Part shown: in pieces, positions 1-6,926 of the stretch | How the letters are laid out: every line of letters begins with the position of its first letter | Position numbering within the stretch: position 1 is the stretch's first letter | The notes under the pieces: model-generated | Databases searched by the model: none | Told to the model about the DNA's origin: nothing | Seen by the model: only the letters and a program-made list of their open reading frames with translations | NCBI RefSeq assembly: GCF_000720635.1 | Contig: NZ_JOCF01000131.1 | Coordinates: 1-8,227, forward strand | Source: Streptomyces sp. NRRL WC-3742 | GTDB lineage: Bacteria; Actinomycetota; Actinomycetes; Streptomycetales; Streptomycetaceae | Reading direction: 5' to 3' | Length of the DNA stretch: 8,227 nucleotides | Made by a program: the position numbers and the translations under genes

Positions 1-131
1 CCCACACCCCACAACACCACCCCCACCCCGCGCACCCACACCCGGCCCCGGCAGGGCCCCGCCACCACGAACCCGCGAACGCCCCCACACCCGGCTACGG
101 GCCCCAGCTGCCCACACCCCGACCGCGCGCA

Positions 132-154
132 GGAAGTCGGCCGGGCCGACTTCC
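132..154. repeat. Perfect inverted repeat, 11-base arms
   Basis: GGAAGTCGGCC at 132-142 is mirrored exactly by GGCCGACTTCC at 144-154, with one base between. As RNA it would fold as a 9-bp stem with a 5-base loop. It lies about 230 bases past the synthetase stop. It could be a second, backup terminator, a terminator for a gene to the left, or a protein-binding site. There is no T-run on either side to decide. Confidence 0.6.
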
Positions 155-263
155 CACGCACCGGACCAACCACCCAACGCCGACCAGCCGGCACCAGCCC
201 GCACCGGCAGACAAGGGGCCCCAGACCGACCCCCGCCAGCCGCACAGGGCGGACACGAACAAC

Positions 264-298
264 GGTGCGGCCGCGGTCCACAGGACCACGGCCGCACC
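264..298 (-). terminator. Strong hairpin, likely terminator of the synthetase gene
   Basis: Arms GGTGCGGCCG (264-273) and CGGCCGCACC (289-298) pair perfectly. After one C/A mismatch the stem continues with GGTCC/GGACC (275-279, 283-287) around a 3-base loop. It lies 90 bases past the stop of the minus-strand synthetase. On that strand the sequence after the stem is moderately T-rich (GTTGTTCGTG). Actinobacterial terminators often lack a true U tract, so this fits one. The structure is directly visible; the role is inferred. Confidence 0.6.
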
Positions 299-387
299 AC
301 ACACCACCGATTCCGTTCCGGTCCCCGCCACCGAACAGCGACAGGACCACACCGCCGGCACCCACCACAGGCCCGCCTGGCGCCCCG

Positions 388-3300
388 TCAGGCCGTCGCC
401 GCCGCGCGGCGGCGGCGGGCCGCACGCCGGCCGGCCGGCGGGGTCGCATCGCCCTCCCACGCCGCGACCGGGTTACCCAGCCAGCGCGTCGCCTCCGGCA
501 CACTCTCCCCCCGCATCACCAACGACGCCGGACCCACCGTCGCCCCCGCCCCCACCGACGAGTTCAGCAGCACGATCGAGTGCGGACCGCACGTCGACCC
601 CTCCCCCAGATCCACCGGACCCAGCCGCATCACCCGGTCATGGAACAGATGCGTCTGCAGCACCGTGCCCCGGTTCACACTCGCCCCCGCCCCCACCGTC
701 ACCAGATCACTCTCCGGCAGCCAGTGCGTCTCACACCACACACCCCGCCCCACCTTCGCCCCCAACGACCGCAGCCACACGTTCAGATAGGGCGTCCCCG
801 TGATCGCCCCGCCCCCGAACGGCATCGCCAACTCCTCCACGAACGTGTCGTACAACTCGTTGCGCCACACGAACGACGACCACAACGGATGCTCCGCCAC
901 CGTGAACCGGCCCACCAGCAGCCACTTCGCCACCGTCGTCACCGAGCACGCCACCACAGCCGCACCCACCAGCACCCCACCCGAAACGGCCGCCGCCACA
1001 CCCAGCCCGAAGACATCCCGCACCTCCTGCAACACCGCCAGCACCAGATCCGCCAGCACCGCCGCCATCACCACCGGCACCAGCCGGCACACCTCCACCA
1101 GGCCCCGCGCCCACACCAGACGCCGCGCCGGCGCATACGTACGCGCCTGATCCCCGCCCTCCGCCACCCGCGGCAGAGCGAACGCCGGCCGCCCCAGCCA
1201 CGACGAGCCCTGCGGAGCGCTGGACGGAGCGTCCGAGAGCACACCCACCAGACAGTCGTCCGCGAGCACCCGCCCCGGACCCACGATCCCCGAGTTACCC
1301 ACGAACGTACGGCGCCCCACCCGCGCCGCCCCCAGATGCAGCCACCCCTGCCGCACCTCGAACGGCGCCACCAGCGTGTCGTCCGCCAAGAACGCCCCGT
1401 CCTCCACCCGCATCAGCGACGGCAGCGACAACACCGTCGACGCCTCCACCCCACGCCCCACCCGCGCACCCAGCATCCGCAGCCACACCGGCGTGAACAA
1501 CGACGCATAGAACGGGAACAACGACCTGCGCGCCGTGTCCGAGAGCCGGCTCACCGCCCACGCACAGAACGCCACCCGCCCCCCGACCGGATGGAAACCC
1601 GGCTCCAACGCCAGCGACAGCACCCGCACCAGCACCGCTATCAGCACCGCATGACACGCCAGCGTCACCACCGCCAACGGCACCAGCCACGGCAACACCC
1701 CCACAAGCGCCGCCGCCGGCGACGACGACACACCCACCAACGGCACCACCACCGCCAACGCCGGCAACGCCGCCACCAACGGCACCAGACCGAACACCGC
1801 GAACGCCACCGAGTACGCCACACCCCACCACCGCGACACCCGCCCCGGCGCCACCGACGGCCACACCGTCGCACCATGCGCCGCCGCCCCCGCCGCCTCA
1901 CGCGCCGGCGAACCGTGCCACAAAGCCCCCGCCGGCACCGAACCCGTCACACACGCACCCGGCGCCACCCGCGCACCGGCCCCCACCCGCGCCCCCGGCA
2001 TCAACGTCGAACGATGACCGACCACCGCCCCCTCACCGACCTCCACCCACCCCACATGCAACACCGAACCGTCCAGCCACCACCCCGCGATATCCGCCTC
2101 CGCCTCCACACACGCCCCCGCACCGATGCGCGCCAGACCCGTCACCGGAGCAACCGCATGCAGCACCACACCCCCACCCACACGACACCCCACGATCCGC
2201 GCGAACCGCACCCCCCACGGCGTCCCCGCCAACGCCCCCGTACCGAACACCCCGGCCCACCGCTCCGCCGCCCACACCCGCACATGCACCGAACCACCCC
2301 TCGGATACGACCCCGGCCGCACCCCAGCCGTCAACAACCGAACCCCCAAACCCCCCACCACCGCACGACCCGCCGCGCTGTAGAACACCGACAACACCAC
2401 CACCACCGGCCACCACGACACCCGCGGCGCCCACACCAGACGCTCCCCCAACACATTGTCCAACCCCGCCAACACCACCACCCACCGCACACCCACCACC
2501 GAAAACAACACCAACAACACCAACGACTGCCACACACCACGACCCACACCCGCGCCAGCACCCGCGCCCGCAGCGCCAGCCCTCACACCGGCAGAACCAG
2601 AAGCCGAAGAGGAGGAGGAAGCAGAACCCGCACGCGAACCGGAGCGGCCACCCGCACGCACAGACGAACCCGCGCCCGCACCCACGCCGGAACCGGAGCG
2701 CGAACCAGAACCGCCACCGACACCCCCGCCATGGGCACCCCCGCCATGGGCACCCCCGCCGTGGGCGCCGCCGTCCTCGCCGTGGGCGCCGGCCGGGACC
2801 AGCGAGTCCAGGAACGCCGCCAGATCGCCCAGCACCGGATGCGCATACAGATCCGCCACCGACACCCCGCCATGACGCACCCGCAACCGCGACACCAACC
2901 GCGCAGCCGTCAACGACGACCCACCCAACGCGAAGAAATCATCCCCCGCACCCGCCGCCGTCCCGAGCAGGGCCTCCCACTCCCCCGCCAGCCACCCGGC
3001 CGTCCCCTCAAGACGCACCCCATCGCCCGGGCCCCCACCCGACCCACCGCCGGACACCGGCAGCGGCCACGGCAACGCCCCCCGGTCGACCTTCCCCGAC
3101 GTCTTCGTCGGCAACGACCCCACCACTGCCAGCACCGGCACCAGAGCCTGCGGCAACCTCCCCAGCAGCACCCCCCGCAACCGCGCCAGATCCAGCACCA
3201 CCCCCTCCGCGGCAACCACGTACCCCACCAGCAACTCCCCACCCGCCGGCGTCCTACGCACCGCGGCGGCAGCCGCCACCACACCGTCCAACGCGGAGAG

Positions 3301-4614
3301 CGCCGCATCCACCTCCCCCAGTTCGATCCGCCGCCCACCCAGCTTCACCTGGTCGTCCGCACGCCCCAGGAACACCAGACCCGCCGGGTCGTTACGCACC
3401 AGGTCACCACTGCGATACACCCGCGCCGACGACAACGCCGGATGCGGCCCGAACTTCTCCCCGTCCCGCACCGCATCCAGATACCGGGCGCACCCCCCCC
3501 CGCCGATCAGCAGCTCACCCACACCACCCCACGGCACCACCGCACCCGAGGCGTCCACCACCGCCACCTCCCACCCCGCCAACGGCACCCCGATCCGCAC
3601 CGGCTCCCCCGCCACCAGACGCGCGGCCGTCGCCACCACCGTCGTCTCGGTGGGCCCGTACGTGTTCCAGAACTCCCGCCCACCAACCGCGACCCGCTCC
3701 ACCAACTCCGCAGGACACGCCTCGCCCCCCACGATCACCAACCGCACCCCGGCCAGGCATTCCACCGGCCACAGCGCCAACAGCGTCGGCACCGTGGACA
3801 CGACGGTCACCCCCCGCTCCACCAGCCAAGACCCCAGATCCGCCCCCGCCTTCACCACGGCACGAGGCGCCGGCACCAACGCCGCCCCCGATCCCCACGC
3901 CAGCCACATCTCCTCACAGGACGCGTCGAACGCCACCGACAACCCCGCCAGCACCCGATCCCCCGGACCCAACGGCGCCCCCTGACAGAACAACCTCGCC
4001 TCCGCGTCCACGAACGCCGCGGCCGACCCGTGCGAAACCGCCACCCCCTTCGGCCGCCCCGTCGTCCCCGACGTGAAGATCACCCACGCCTCATCCGACG
4101 CCACCGGCCACCGAGCCACCCCCGACCCCACCGGCCACCCCTCACGCCGCCAGAACCCGCCCTCCCCCAGCACCCCACACACACCCGCATCCCCCCACAC
4201 CAACTCCGCCCGCTCATCCGGATCATCAAAGTCCACCGGCACGTACGACGCCCCGCACCGCAACACCGCCAAGATCCCCACGTACAAACCCACACCGCCC
4301 GACCGCAACCGCACCCCCACGCGATCACCGGCACCCACCCCATGACCCGCCAGCACCCCCGCCAGCGCCTCCACCTCCCCCCAGAGGCCGGCGTAATCCA
4401 GAACCACCCCACCCCCATCCACCCCGACAGCGGAGGGGAACCGGGACACCGAACGCCAGAAGATGTCCATCAAGGTGCCGGTTCCGGAAACCCACTCGAC
4501 CGGCCACACGCCCGGCTGCGGCTGCAGCTGCGAATAGCCGCCCGGATAGCCCACCCCGTACTCCGGTCCGGCATATCCCGCCGAAGAATCCGCCAACTCC
4601 TGGCCTGCACTCAT
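388..4614 (-). CDS. Pls/PosA-family membrane-bound nonribosomal peptide synthetase (epsilon-poly-lysine-synthetase-like)
   Basis: 1408 residues. It probably activates a basic amino acid and joins many copies into a homopolymer at the cell membrane. Adenylation domain ~45-515: TSGTTGRPKG 181-190, FDASCEEM 229-236, NTYGPTETT 317-325, YRSGDLV 400-406, A10 lysine K508. Carrier domain ~535-605: LGGSSL, phosphopantetheine serine S567. Low-complexity Gly/Ala/Ser/His linker 607-693. Then six membrane segments (~694-718, 733-757, 931-962, 967-1003, 1174-1197, 1202-1235) separating three hexapeptide-like soluble domains (~762-925, 1004-1160, 1237-1386), the architecture known from epsilon-poly-L-lysine synthetase; there is no ordinary condensation or thioesterase domain. 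Pocket residues aligned by eye to GrsA read DAESVVTVVK; the glutamate (E234) suggests a cationic substrate (Lys, Orn or Dab), unproven. Start ATG 4614 has AGAGGA 9 bases upstream; an in-frame ATG at 4707 lacks such a site. The N-terminus is Tyr/Gly-rich and the tail (1395-1408) Arg-rich. Codon use is odd: TTG, GTG and GGG/GGT are common and G far exceeds C on the coding strand. Family confidence is high, product low. Confidence 0.93.
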   Translation of the reverse strand: MSAGQELADSSAGYAGPEYGVGYPGGYSQLQPQPGVWPVEWVSGTGTLMDIFWRSVSRFPSAVGVDGGGVVLDYAGLWGEVEALAGVLAGHGVGAGDRVGVRLRSGGVGLYVGILAVLRCGASYVPVDFDDPDERAELVWGDAGVCGVLGEGGFWRREGWPVGSGVARWPVASDEAWVIFTSGTTGRPKGVAVSHGSAAAFVDAEARLFCQGAPLGPGDRVLAGLSVAFDASCEEMWLAWGSGAALVPAPRAVVKAGADLGSWLVERGVTVVSTVPTLLALWPVECLAGVRLVIVGGEACPAELVERVAVGGREFWNTYGPTETTVVATAARLVAGEPVRIGVPLAGWEVAVVDASGAVVPWGGVGELLIGGGGCARYLDAVRDGEKFGPHPALSSARVYRSGDLVRNDPAGLVFLGRADDQVKLGGRRIELGEVDAALSALDGVVAAAAAVRRTPAGGELLVGYVVAAEGVVLDLARLRGVLLGRLPQALVPVLAVVGSLPTKTSGKVDRGALPWPLPVSGGGSGGGPGDGVRLEGTAGWLAGEWEALLGTAAGAGDDFFALGGSSLTAARLVSRLRVRHGGVSVADLYAHPVLGDLAAFLDSLVPAGAHGEDGGAHGGGAHGGGAHGGGVGGGSGSRSGSGVGAGAGSSVRAGGRSGSRAGSASSSSSASGSAGVRAGAAGAGAGAGVGRGVWQSLVLLVLFSVVGVRWVVVLAGLDNVLGERLVWAPRVSWWPVVVVLSVFYSAAGRAVVGGLGVRLLTAGVRPGSYPRGGSVHVRVWAAERWAGVFGTGALAGTPWGVRFARIVGCRVGGGVVLHAVAPVTGLARIGAGACVEAEADIAGWWLDGSVLHVGWVEVGEGAVVGHRSTLMPGARVGAGARVAPGACVTGSVPAGALWHGSPAREAAGAAAHGATVWPSVAPGRVSRWWGVAYSVAFAVFGLVPLVAALPALAVVVPLVGVSSSPAAALVGVLPWLVPLAVVTLACHAVLIAVLVRVLSLALEPGFHPVGGRVAFCAWAVSRLSDTARRSLFPFYASLFTPVWLRMLGARVGRGVEASTVLSLPSLMRVEDGAFLADDTLVAPFEVRQGWLHLGAARVGRRTFVGNSGIVGPGRVLADDCLVGVLSDAPSSAPQGSSWLGRPAFALPRVAEGGDQARTYAPARRLVWARGLVEVCRLVPVVMAAVLADLVLAVLQEVRDVFGLGVAAAVSGGVLVGAAVVACSVTTVAKWLLVGRFTVAEHPLWSSFVWRNELYDTFVEELAMPFGGGAITGTPYLNVWLRSLGAKVGRGVWCETHWLPESDLVTVGAGASVNRGTVLQTHLFHDRVMRLGPVDLGEGSTCGPHSIVLLNSSVGAGATVGPASLVMRGESVPEATRWLGNPVAAWEGDATPPAGRRAARRRRAAATA
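2721..2765 (-). repeat. 15-base tandem repeat coding AHGGG units in the synthetase linker
   Basis: Three consecutive 15-base units (CACCCCCGCCATGGG twice, then one with a single change) lie at 2721-2735, 2736-2750 and 2751-2765. A degenerate fourth follows. On the minus strand they encode repeated Ala-His-Gly-Gly-Gly. The repeat lies in the flexible linker between the carrier domain and the first membrane segment, so unit number could vary without disturbing folded domains. Confidence 0.85.
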
Positions 4615-4623
4615 GAAAAAATG

Positions 4624-4629
4624 TCCTCT
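4624..4629 (-). promoter_or_regulatory. Ribosome binding site fixing the synthetase start
   Basis: On the minus strand AGAGGA is followed by nine bases (CATTTTTTC) and then ATG at 4614-4612. This is the best-spaced site in the reading frame. It argues for this start over the in-frame ATG codons at 4707 and 4704, whose extra 31 residues look like translated leader. Confidence 0.75.
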
Positions 4630-4648
4630 ACGAAAAAACTGAGAGAAA

Positions 4649-4677
4649 AGTAAACGAAGGCGTGCACAGACAGTCAC
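4649..4677 (-). promoter_or_regulatory. Possible promoter of the synthetase gene
   Basis: On the minus strand GTGACT (4677-4672) and TTTACT (4654-4649) are separated by exactly 17 bases, in one of the few T-rich spots of the region. Each box matches the housekeeping consensus only partly. If used, transcription would start near 4642, giving a leader of roughly 28 bases that includes the ribosome binding site. This is a by-eye proposal. Confidence 0.3.
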
Positions 4678-4850
4678 CTGGCAGGGAACGCCACCCCCTA
4701 CCATCACCCACCCCGGACACCGCCTGACACCACACGGGCAGGATCAAAGAAACTTCTCACGAAGCAGGCCGCAACTAACCCGAAAACCCCACAAATCAGA
4801 CAGTCAAATCCCACCAAAGCACGCCCACACCCTAACCACCCGACAGGCGC

Positions 4851-4869
4851 CCGGCCGACCGCCGGCCGG
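4851..4869. repeat. GC hairpin at the compositional boundary
   Basis: CCGGCCG (4851-4857) and CGGCCGG (4863-4869) pair perfectly around a 5-base loop. It stands where the strong C excess on the plus strand ends. There is no T-run on either side and no intact gene ends here, so a terminator role is not supported. Confidence 0.5.
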
Positions 4870-5112
4870 CCCGCGCCCGAACGTGTGCCCGACCTCGGGA
4901 CAACCCAAAGTGACAGCACCTCCGCGAGGATCGTCCATCCCTTGCCCAGGAACCCGCCCGTACGTCCAGGAACCATTCAGCCGGGCAGAGCTCCGTACAA
5001 CTCACTCGCGACGACCCGACGCTCGAATCCGCCGTCCGGTTCCATCGAATCTCGGCGAGGATGGCTTTATCCACAAATCGTGACGGTGGGCGCGGGCCGC
5101 AGCCGGCGCCGG

Positions 5113-5138
5113 ATCGACCCTCCGCATCGACCCTCCGC
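5113..5138. repeat. Perfect 13-base tandem duplication
   Basis: ATCGACCCTCCGC occurs twice back to back (5113-5125 and 5126-5138). It is a simple slippage-type duplication in the non-coding stretch just past the frameshifted small gene, with no evident function. Confidence 0.8.
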
Positions 5139-5160
5139 CATGAGGCGCAGCAAGCCGCCC

Positions 5161-5431
5161 TCAGGTCTGCGCAACCCGGAGGGCGCCCCGGGGGCCAGGA
5201 GGGCCCTGTCGCCGCCACGGGGCCGCGTCGAGCGGGTTGCCGGGGGCCCGCGACGCCGGGGGGCGGCCGATCGCGCCGGGCCCGGGCAGATGGAGGTTGT
5301 AGTCCGTCCCACGCCCGACCTCGCTGTGCCCGCCCGGCGGGGATCCCGCACAGGCTGCCCATGGGTTCGAAGAGCACCGTCAGAGGCCGGTCGGGGTCGG
5401 CCGCCGCCACGACCCGCTCCTCGACCGGCAC
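5161..5431 (-). pseudogene. Frameshifted small gene remnant
   Basis: On the minus strand a GTG at 5431-5429 follows GAGGGAG with 4 bases between. It opens a frame beginning VPVEERVVAAADPDRPLTVL and running to about GSLCGIPAG. In this part about nine of ten third codon positions are G or C. Near 5345-5310 that bias moves one base downstream: the frame reading GTDYNLHLPGP keeps the high third-position GC until a TGA at 5163-5161, while the original frame loses it. One extra base would explain this. Joined, the product would be about 90 residues. The LTVLFEP stretch reminds me of small uncharacterised actinobacterial proteins, but I cannot name the family. Two chance open stretches are the alternative. 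It points away from the 5989 gene and toward the synthetase. Confidence 0.35.
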
Positions 5432-5606
5432 GGCACTCCCTCGTCGACGTCGACGCACGGACAGCGCTCTTGACCCATGATTTGCCAGTACTTGAACTGA
5501 TCATATGACCCACGGCGGCCTGTCCATCCAGCCCCTGGAGGCTCAGCACCATCCGGACAACTGGCTCCGCCCGTACGCGTAGTTGAATGCCCGCGCGACA
5601 GGACGA

Positions 5607-5714
5607 GTCGATCCCCGAGAAGCCGGGTTCAACACCGGACGTCTCGCCCGGGTCGATACCTTCATCGCTTTGCAGATCGCTGCCCGACAGATGCCCGGCG
5701 CGATTCTGGGGGCG
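5607..5714 (+). pseudogene. Fragment resembling the N-terminus of a beta-lactamase-like serine hydrolase
   Basis: The plus strand reads VDPREAGFNTGRLARVD, then FIALQIAARQMPGAILGA. This matches the usual opening of class C beta-lactamase/esterase-type serine hydrolases: a Glu/Ala-Gly-Phe/Leu turn, Arg-Leu-x-Arg-(Ile/Val)-Asp, a helix, then (L/M)-PGA. After about residue 44 the frame turns into Gly/Arg-rich sequence. The catalytic Ser-x-x-Lys and later motifs are absent, so only about 36 residues of a family usually over 350 long remain. There is no convincing start signal upstream. I judge it a truncated relic; chance resemblance is possible because the stretch is short. Confidence 0.35.
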
Positions 5715-5870
5715 CCGTTCGCCGCCCTCCCGGGGGGCGGGGCGGGTGATGCCCGGGCCTGTCGGCGAGGCCACCTGCCCGGGAGCATCCGGCGCGTTCC
5801 GGTGGACCGATCCGGCGGAGGGGCGCCAGGGCCGGGTGGGGCCGGGGTGACAACTGCACGCCCATGGTGA

Positions 5871-5899
5871 TGACGGTACGTCAACTGTGTTGCACAACA
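5871..5899. promoter_or_regulatory. Pair of adjacent inverted repeats, possible operator
   Basis: TGACGGTACGTCA (5871-5883) has 5-base arms around GTA. TGTTGCACAACA (5888-5899) has 5-base arms around CA. They sit four bases apart, about 90-118 bases upstream of the ATG at 5989, a usual place for regulator binding. A 6-bp hairpin (CGTGCC 5943-5948, GGCACG 5963-5968) lies closer to the gene. No clear promoter boxes are visible and the bound factor is unknown. Confidence 0.35.
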
Positions 5900-5988
5900 A
5901 GGAAGTAGGCGTTACCACGAAGCCTCACGCGCCGCCGCCGGACGTGCCAGGATGTCCCCCTCGGCACGGGCTCGTGAAGGAGTGCAGC

Positions 5989-6651
5989 ATGGCCAGGGGT
6001 GGCTCCGGCGACGGTGACGGTGGCAGCGGCAGAGAGGGGCTCGGCGCGAAACTCGCCGGGATCGGGACGCTGATCGCGGCGCTGGGAACGGTGTTGGGGG
6101 TCGTCCTGACCCAGGGCAGCGGTTCGAGCGATACCCCGAAGGCCGATCCGCCCGCCGCCACCTCCACCCCGACCGCCCCGACCGCCCCGGCGTCCGCACC
6201 GGCCGCCACGTCCCCGGCGCCGCTCCGGTCGTCGCCCACGGTGTCCCCGAGCGCCGACGGCAACTCCGGAGCCGTCGCGAACGGCACCCAGCTCGGGAAC
6301 TATGCGGTGCACCTGTCCGGCGGGTACGGGGTCCCCCTTCCCAACACCGCCCCGAAGTTGAGCGACTACGAGCAGGGAGAGCCCGGGGACGTCTACGTCG
6401 GCAGCGAGGCCCAGGCGTTCGGCCCGAGCGGCCAGAACAAGCTGATCCCGCTGCCCGCCGGCACCCTCCCCACGTACGGCGCCTGCACGGCCAAGGCCGC
6501 GTTCGCCGCCCAGGCGCCGTCCTCGCCCGGAACCGCCTTCTGCATCAAGACGCCAGGCCGGATGATCGGCCTCCAGGTGACCGGTTCCCACTACGCCGCG
6601 CAGCCGTTCTGGGCGGAGGCGCAGGTCACCGTCTGGCAGGACGTCGGTTAG
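5989..6651 (+). CDS. Membrane-anchored extracellular protein of unknown function
   Basis: 220 residues. ATG 5989 is preceded by AAGGAG with 6 bases between, better than in-frame alternatives upstream such as GTG 5974. A short Gly/Arg-rich cytoplasmic start is followed by one hydrophobic segment at about 20-42. Arginines before it predict an N-in, C-out anchor. Residues 45-100 are a Pro/Thr/Ala/Ser-rich spacer typical of actinobacterial surface proteins. Residues ~100-220 form a compact domain opening GNYAVHLSGGYGVPL, with two cysteines (C166, C185) likely to form a disulfide and a beta-rich end (GLQVTGS, AQVTVW). I recall similar domains at the extracellular end of uncharacterised actinobacterial proteins, some with kinase domains, but know no function. 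Third codon positions are almost all G/C. It appears monocistronic, with no clear terminator after it. Confidence 0.88.
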   Translation: MARGGSGDGDGGSGREGLGAKLAGIGTLIAALGTVLGVVLTQGSGSSDTPKADPPAATSTPTAPTAPASAPAATSPAPLRSSPTVSPSADGNSGAVANGTQLGNYAVHLSGGYGVPLPNTAPKLSDYEQGEPGDVYVGSEAQAFGPSGQNKLIPLPAGTLPTYGACTAKAAFAAQAPSSPGTAFCIKTPGRMIGLQVTGSHYAAQPFWAEAQVTVWQDVG

Positions 6652-6724
6652 GCCGCAGGAAACGGCTCAGCTTGCCCGCAGACGCAGCCATGCCTTCGGG
6701 GGATCCGCTCGGCTCCCGGACGGG

Positions 6725-6811
6725 GAAGGCGGTATCGCCCGTGAGACTTCCGCGCGCAGCCCACACCGACCGGCCGTAACGGATCCACGGGATCTGGTCC
6801 TTCCGCACCTC
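6725..6811 (-). pseudogene. Possible excisionase-like (MerR/Xis helix-turn-helix) fragment
   Basis: The minus strand reads EVRKDQIPWIRYGRSVW then AARGSLTGDTAF. This resembles the second half of small excisionase-type helix-turn-helix domains, where a recognition helix ending in RKGxIP is followed by (V/I)R-x-GR-x-V and a helix used for DNA contact. The first helix is missing and no start signal is present upstream. The fragment lies about 260 bases from a tRNA gene, a common integration site for actinobacterial mobile elements. The match is short and from memory; an integrase is not visible. Confidence 0.22.
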
Positions 6812-6858
6812 GCCCGTTGCGGGAGCCTCGCCGAACCCTCCCGGAAATCCGGTTGCCC

Positions 6859-6886
6859 GCGACGCGGCCCTCGCGCACAGTAGATG
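6859..6886 (+). promoter_or_regulatory. Weak promoter candidate upstream of the small ORF
   Basis: GCGACG (6859-6864) and TAGATG (6881-6886) are 16 bases apart. The second resembles the streptomycete -10 consensus TAGRRT in its first four bases, and the first matches only the GAC of the -35 box. The unit ending at the terminator at 7016-7053 would need a promoter about here, which is the main reason to list it. Confidence 0.18.
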
Positions 6887-6926
6887 CATCAGCACCCAGC
6901 ACCGACGCAGTGGAGAGGAACGCGAG

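Larger units (their letters stand above)
1..387. other. C-rich flank downstream of the synthetase, no supported gene
   Basis: I see no gene I can support here. The plus strand is extremely C-rich: in bases 1-60 I count 39 C and 9 G. This is the same skew as in the synthetase gene to its right. Open frames exist on the plus strand only because C-rich DNA lacks stop codons; none shows a ribosome binding site or a recognisable protein. The stretch contains two hairpins, annotated separately. A gene beginning or ending at the left edge cannot be excluded. Confidence 0.5.
4678..5868. other. Gene-poor region with decayed gene fragments
   Basis: No intact gene with both a plausible start signal and protein-like sequence is visible here. 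The left part (4678-4870) is C-rich like the synthetase gene and holds runs such as 4741-4830 with more A/T than the surroundings. The rest has balanced G and C. It contains a hairpin (4851-4869), a 13-base tandem duplication (5113-5138), a frameshifted small gene (5161-5431) and a serine-hydrolase-like fragment (5607-5714), all annotated separately. Long open frames exist on both strands but read as Arg/Pro/Gly-rich noise. Confidence 0.55.

Noticed and set aside
2721..2765. Tandem repeats as a possible CRISPR-like array
   Set aside because: Units are 15 bases, directly adjacent with no spacers, and in frame inside a coding linker.
265..4653. A 1462-codon open frame on the plus strand opposite the synthetase
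   Set aside because: It reads as Arg/His/Pro/Gln noise with no domain. C-rich DNA rarely contains stop codons, and the opposite strand encodes a clear multidomain enzyme.
4615..4707. Upstream in-frame ATG codons that would add 31 residues to the synthetase
   Set aside because: No well-spaced ribosome binding site for them. The added residues cross the proposed promoter, while the ATG at 4614 has a good site.
4704..4976. A 90-codon minus-strand frame with a hydrophobic stretch ending just before the synthetase leader
   Set aside because: The nearest purine-rich box is about 15 bases from the start, the protein resembles nothing, and it would cover the only likely leader region.
5067..5075. 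TTATCCACA, a perfect E. coli-type DnaA box
   Set aside because: A single copy with no others nearby and no replication gene; one 9-base match is expected by chance at some frequency.
5482..5509. TTGCCA, 16 bases, TATGAC on the plus strand as a promoter
   Set aside because: The boxes are fair, but no intact gene follows for nearly 500 bases, only a relic, so I could not support it.
5067..5918. A 283-codon minus-strand open frame across the gene-poor region
   Set aside because: Composition is Arg/Pro/Gly/Ser noise, and it overlaps in different frames the two relics that look more like protein.
5887..5988. N-terminal extension of the membrane-anchored protein from a TTG at 5887
   Set aside because: It would translate the inverted repeats and leader. 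AAGGAG with a 6-base gap marks ATG 5989 clearly.
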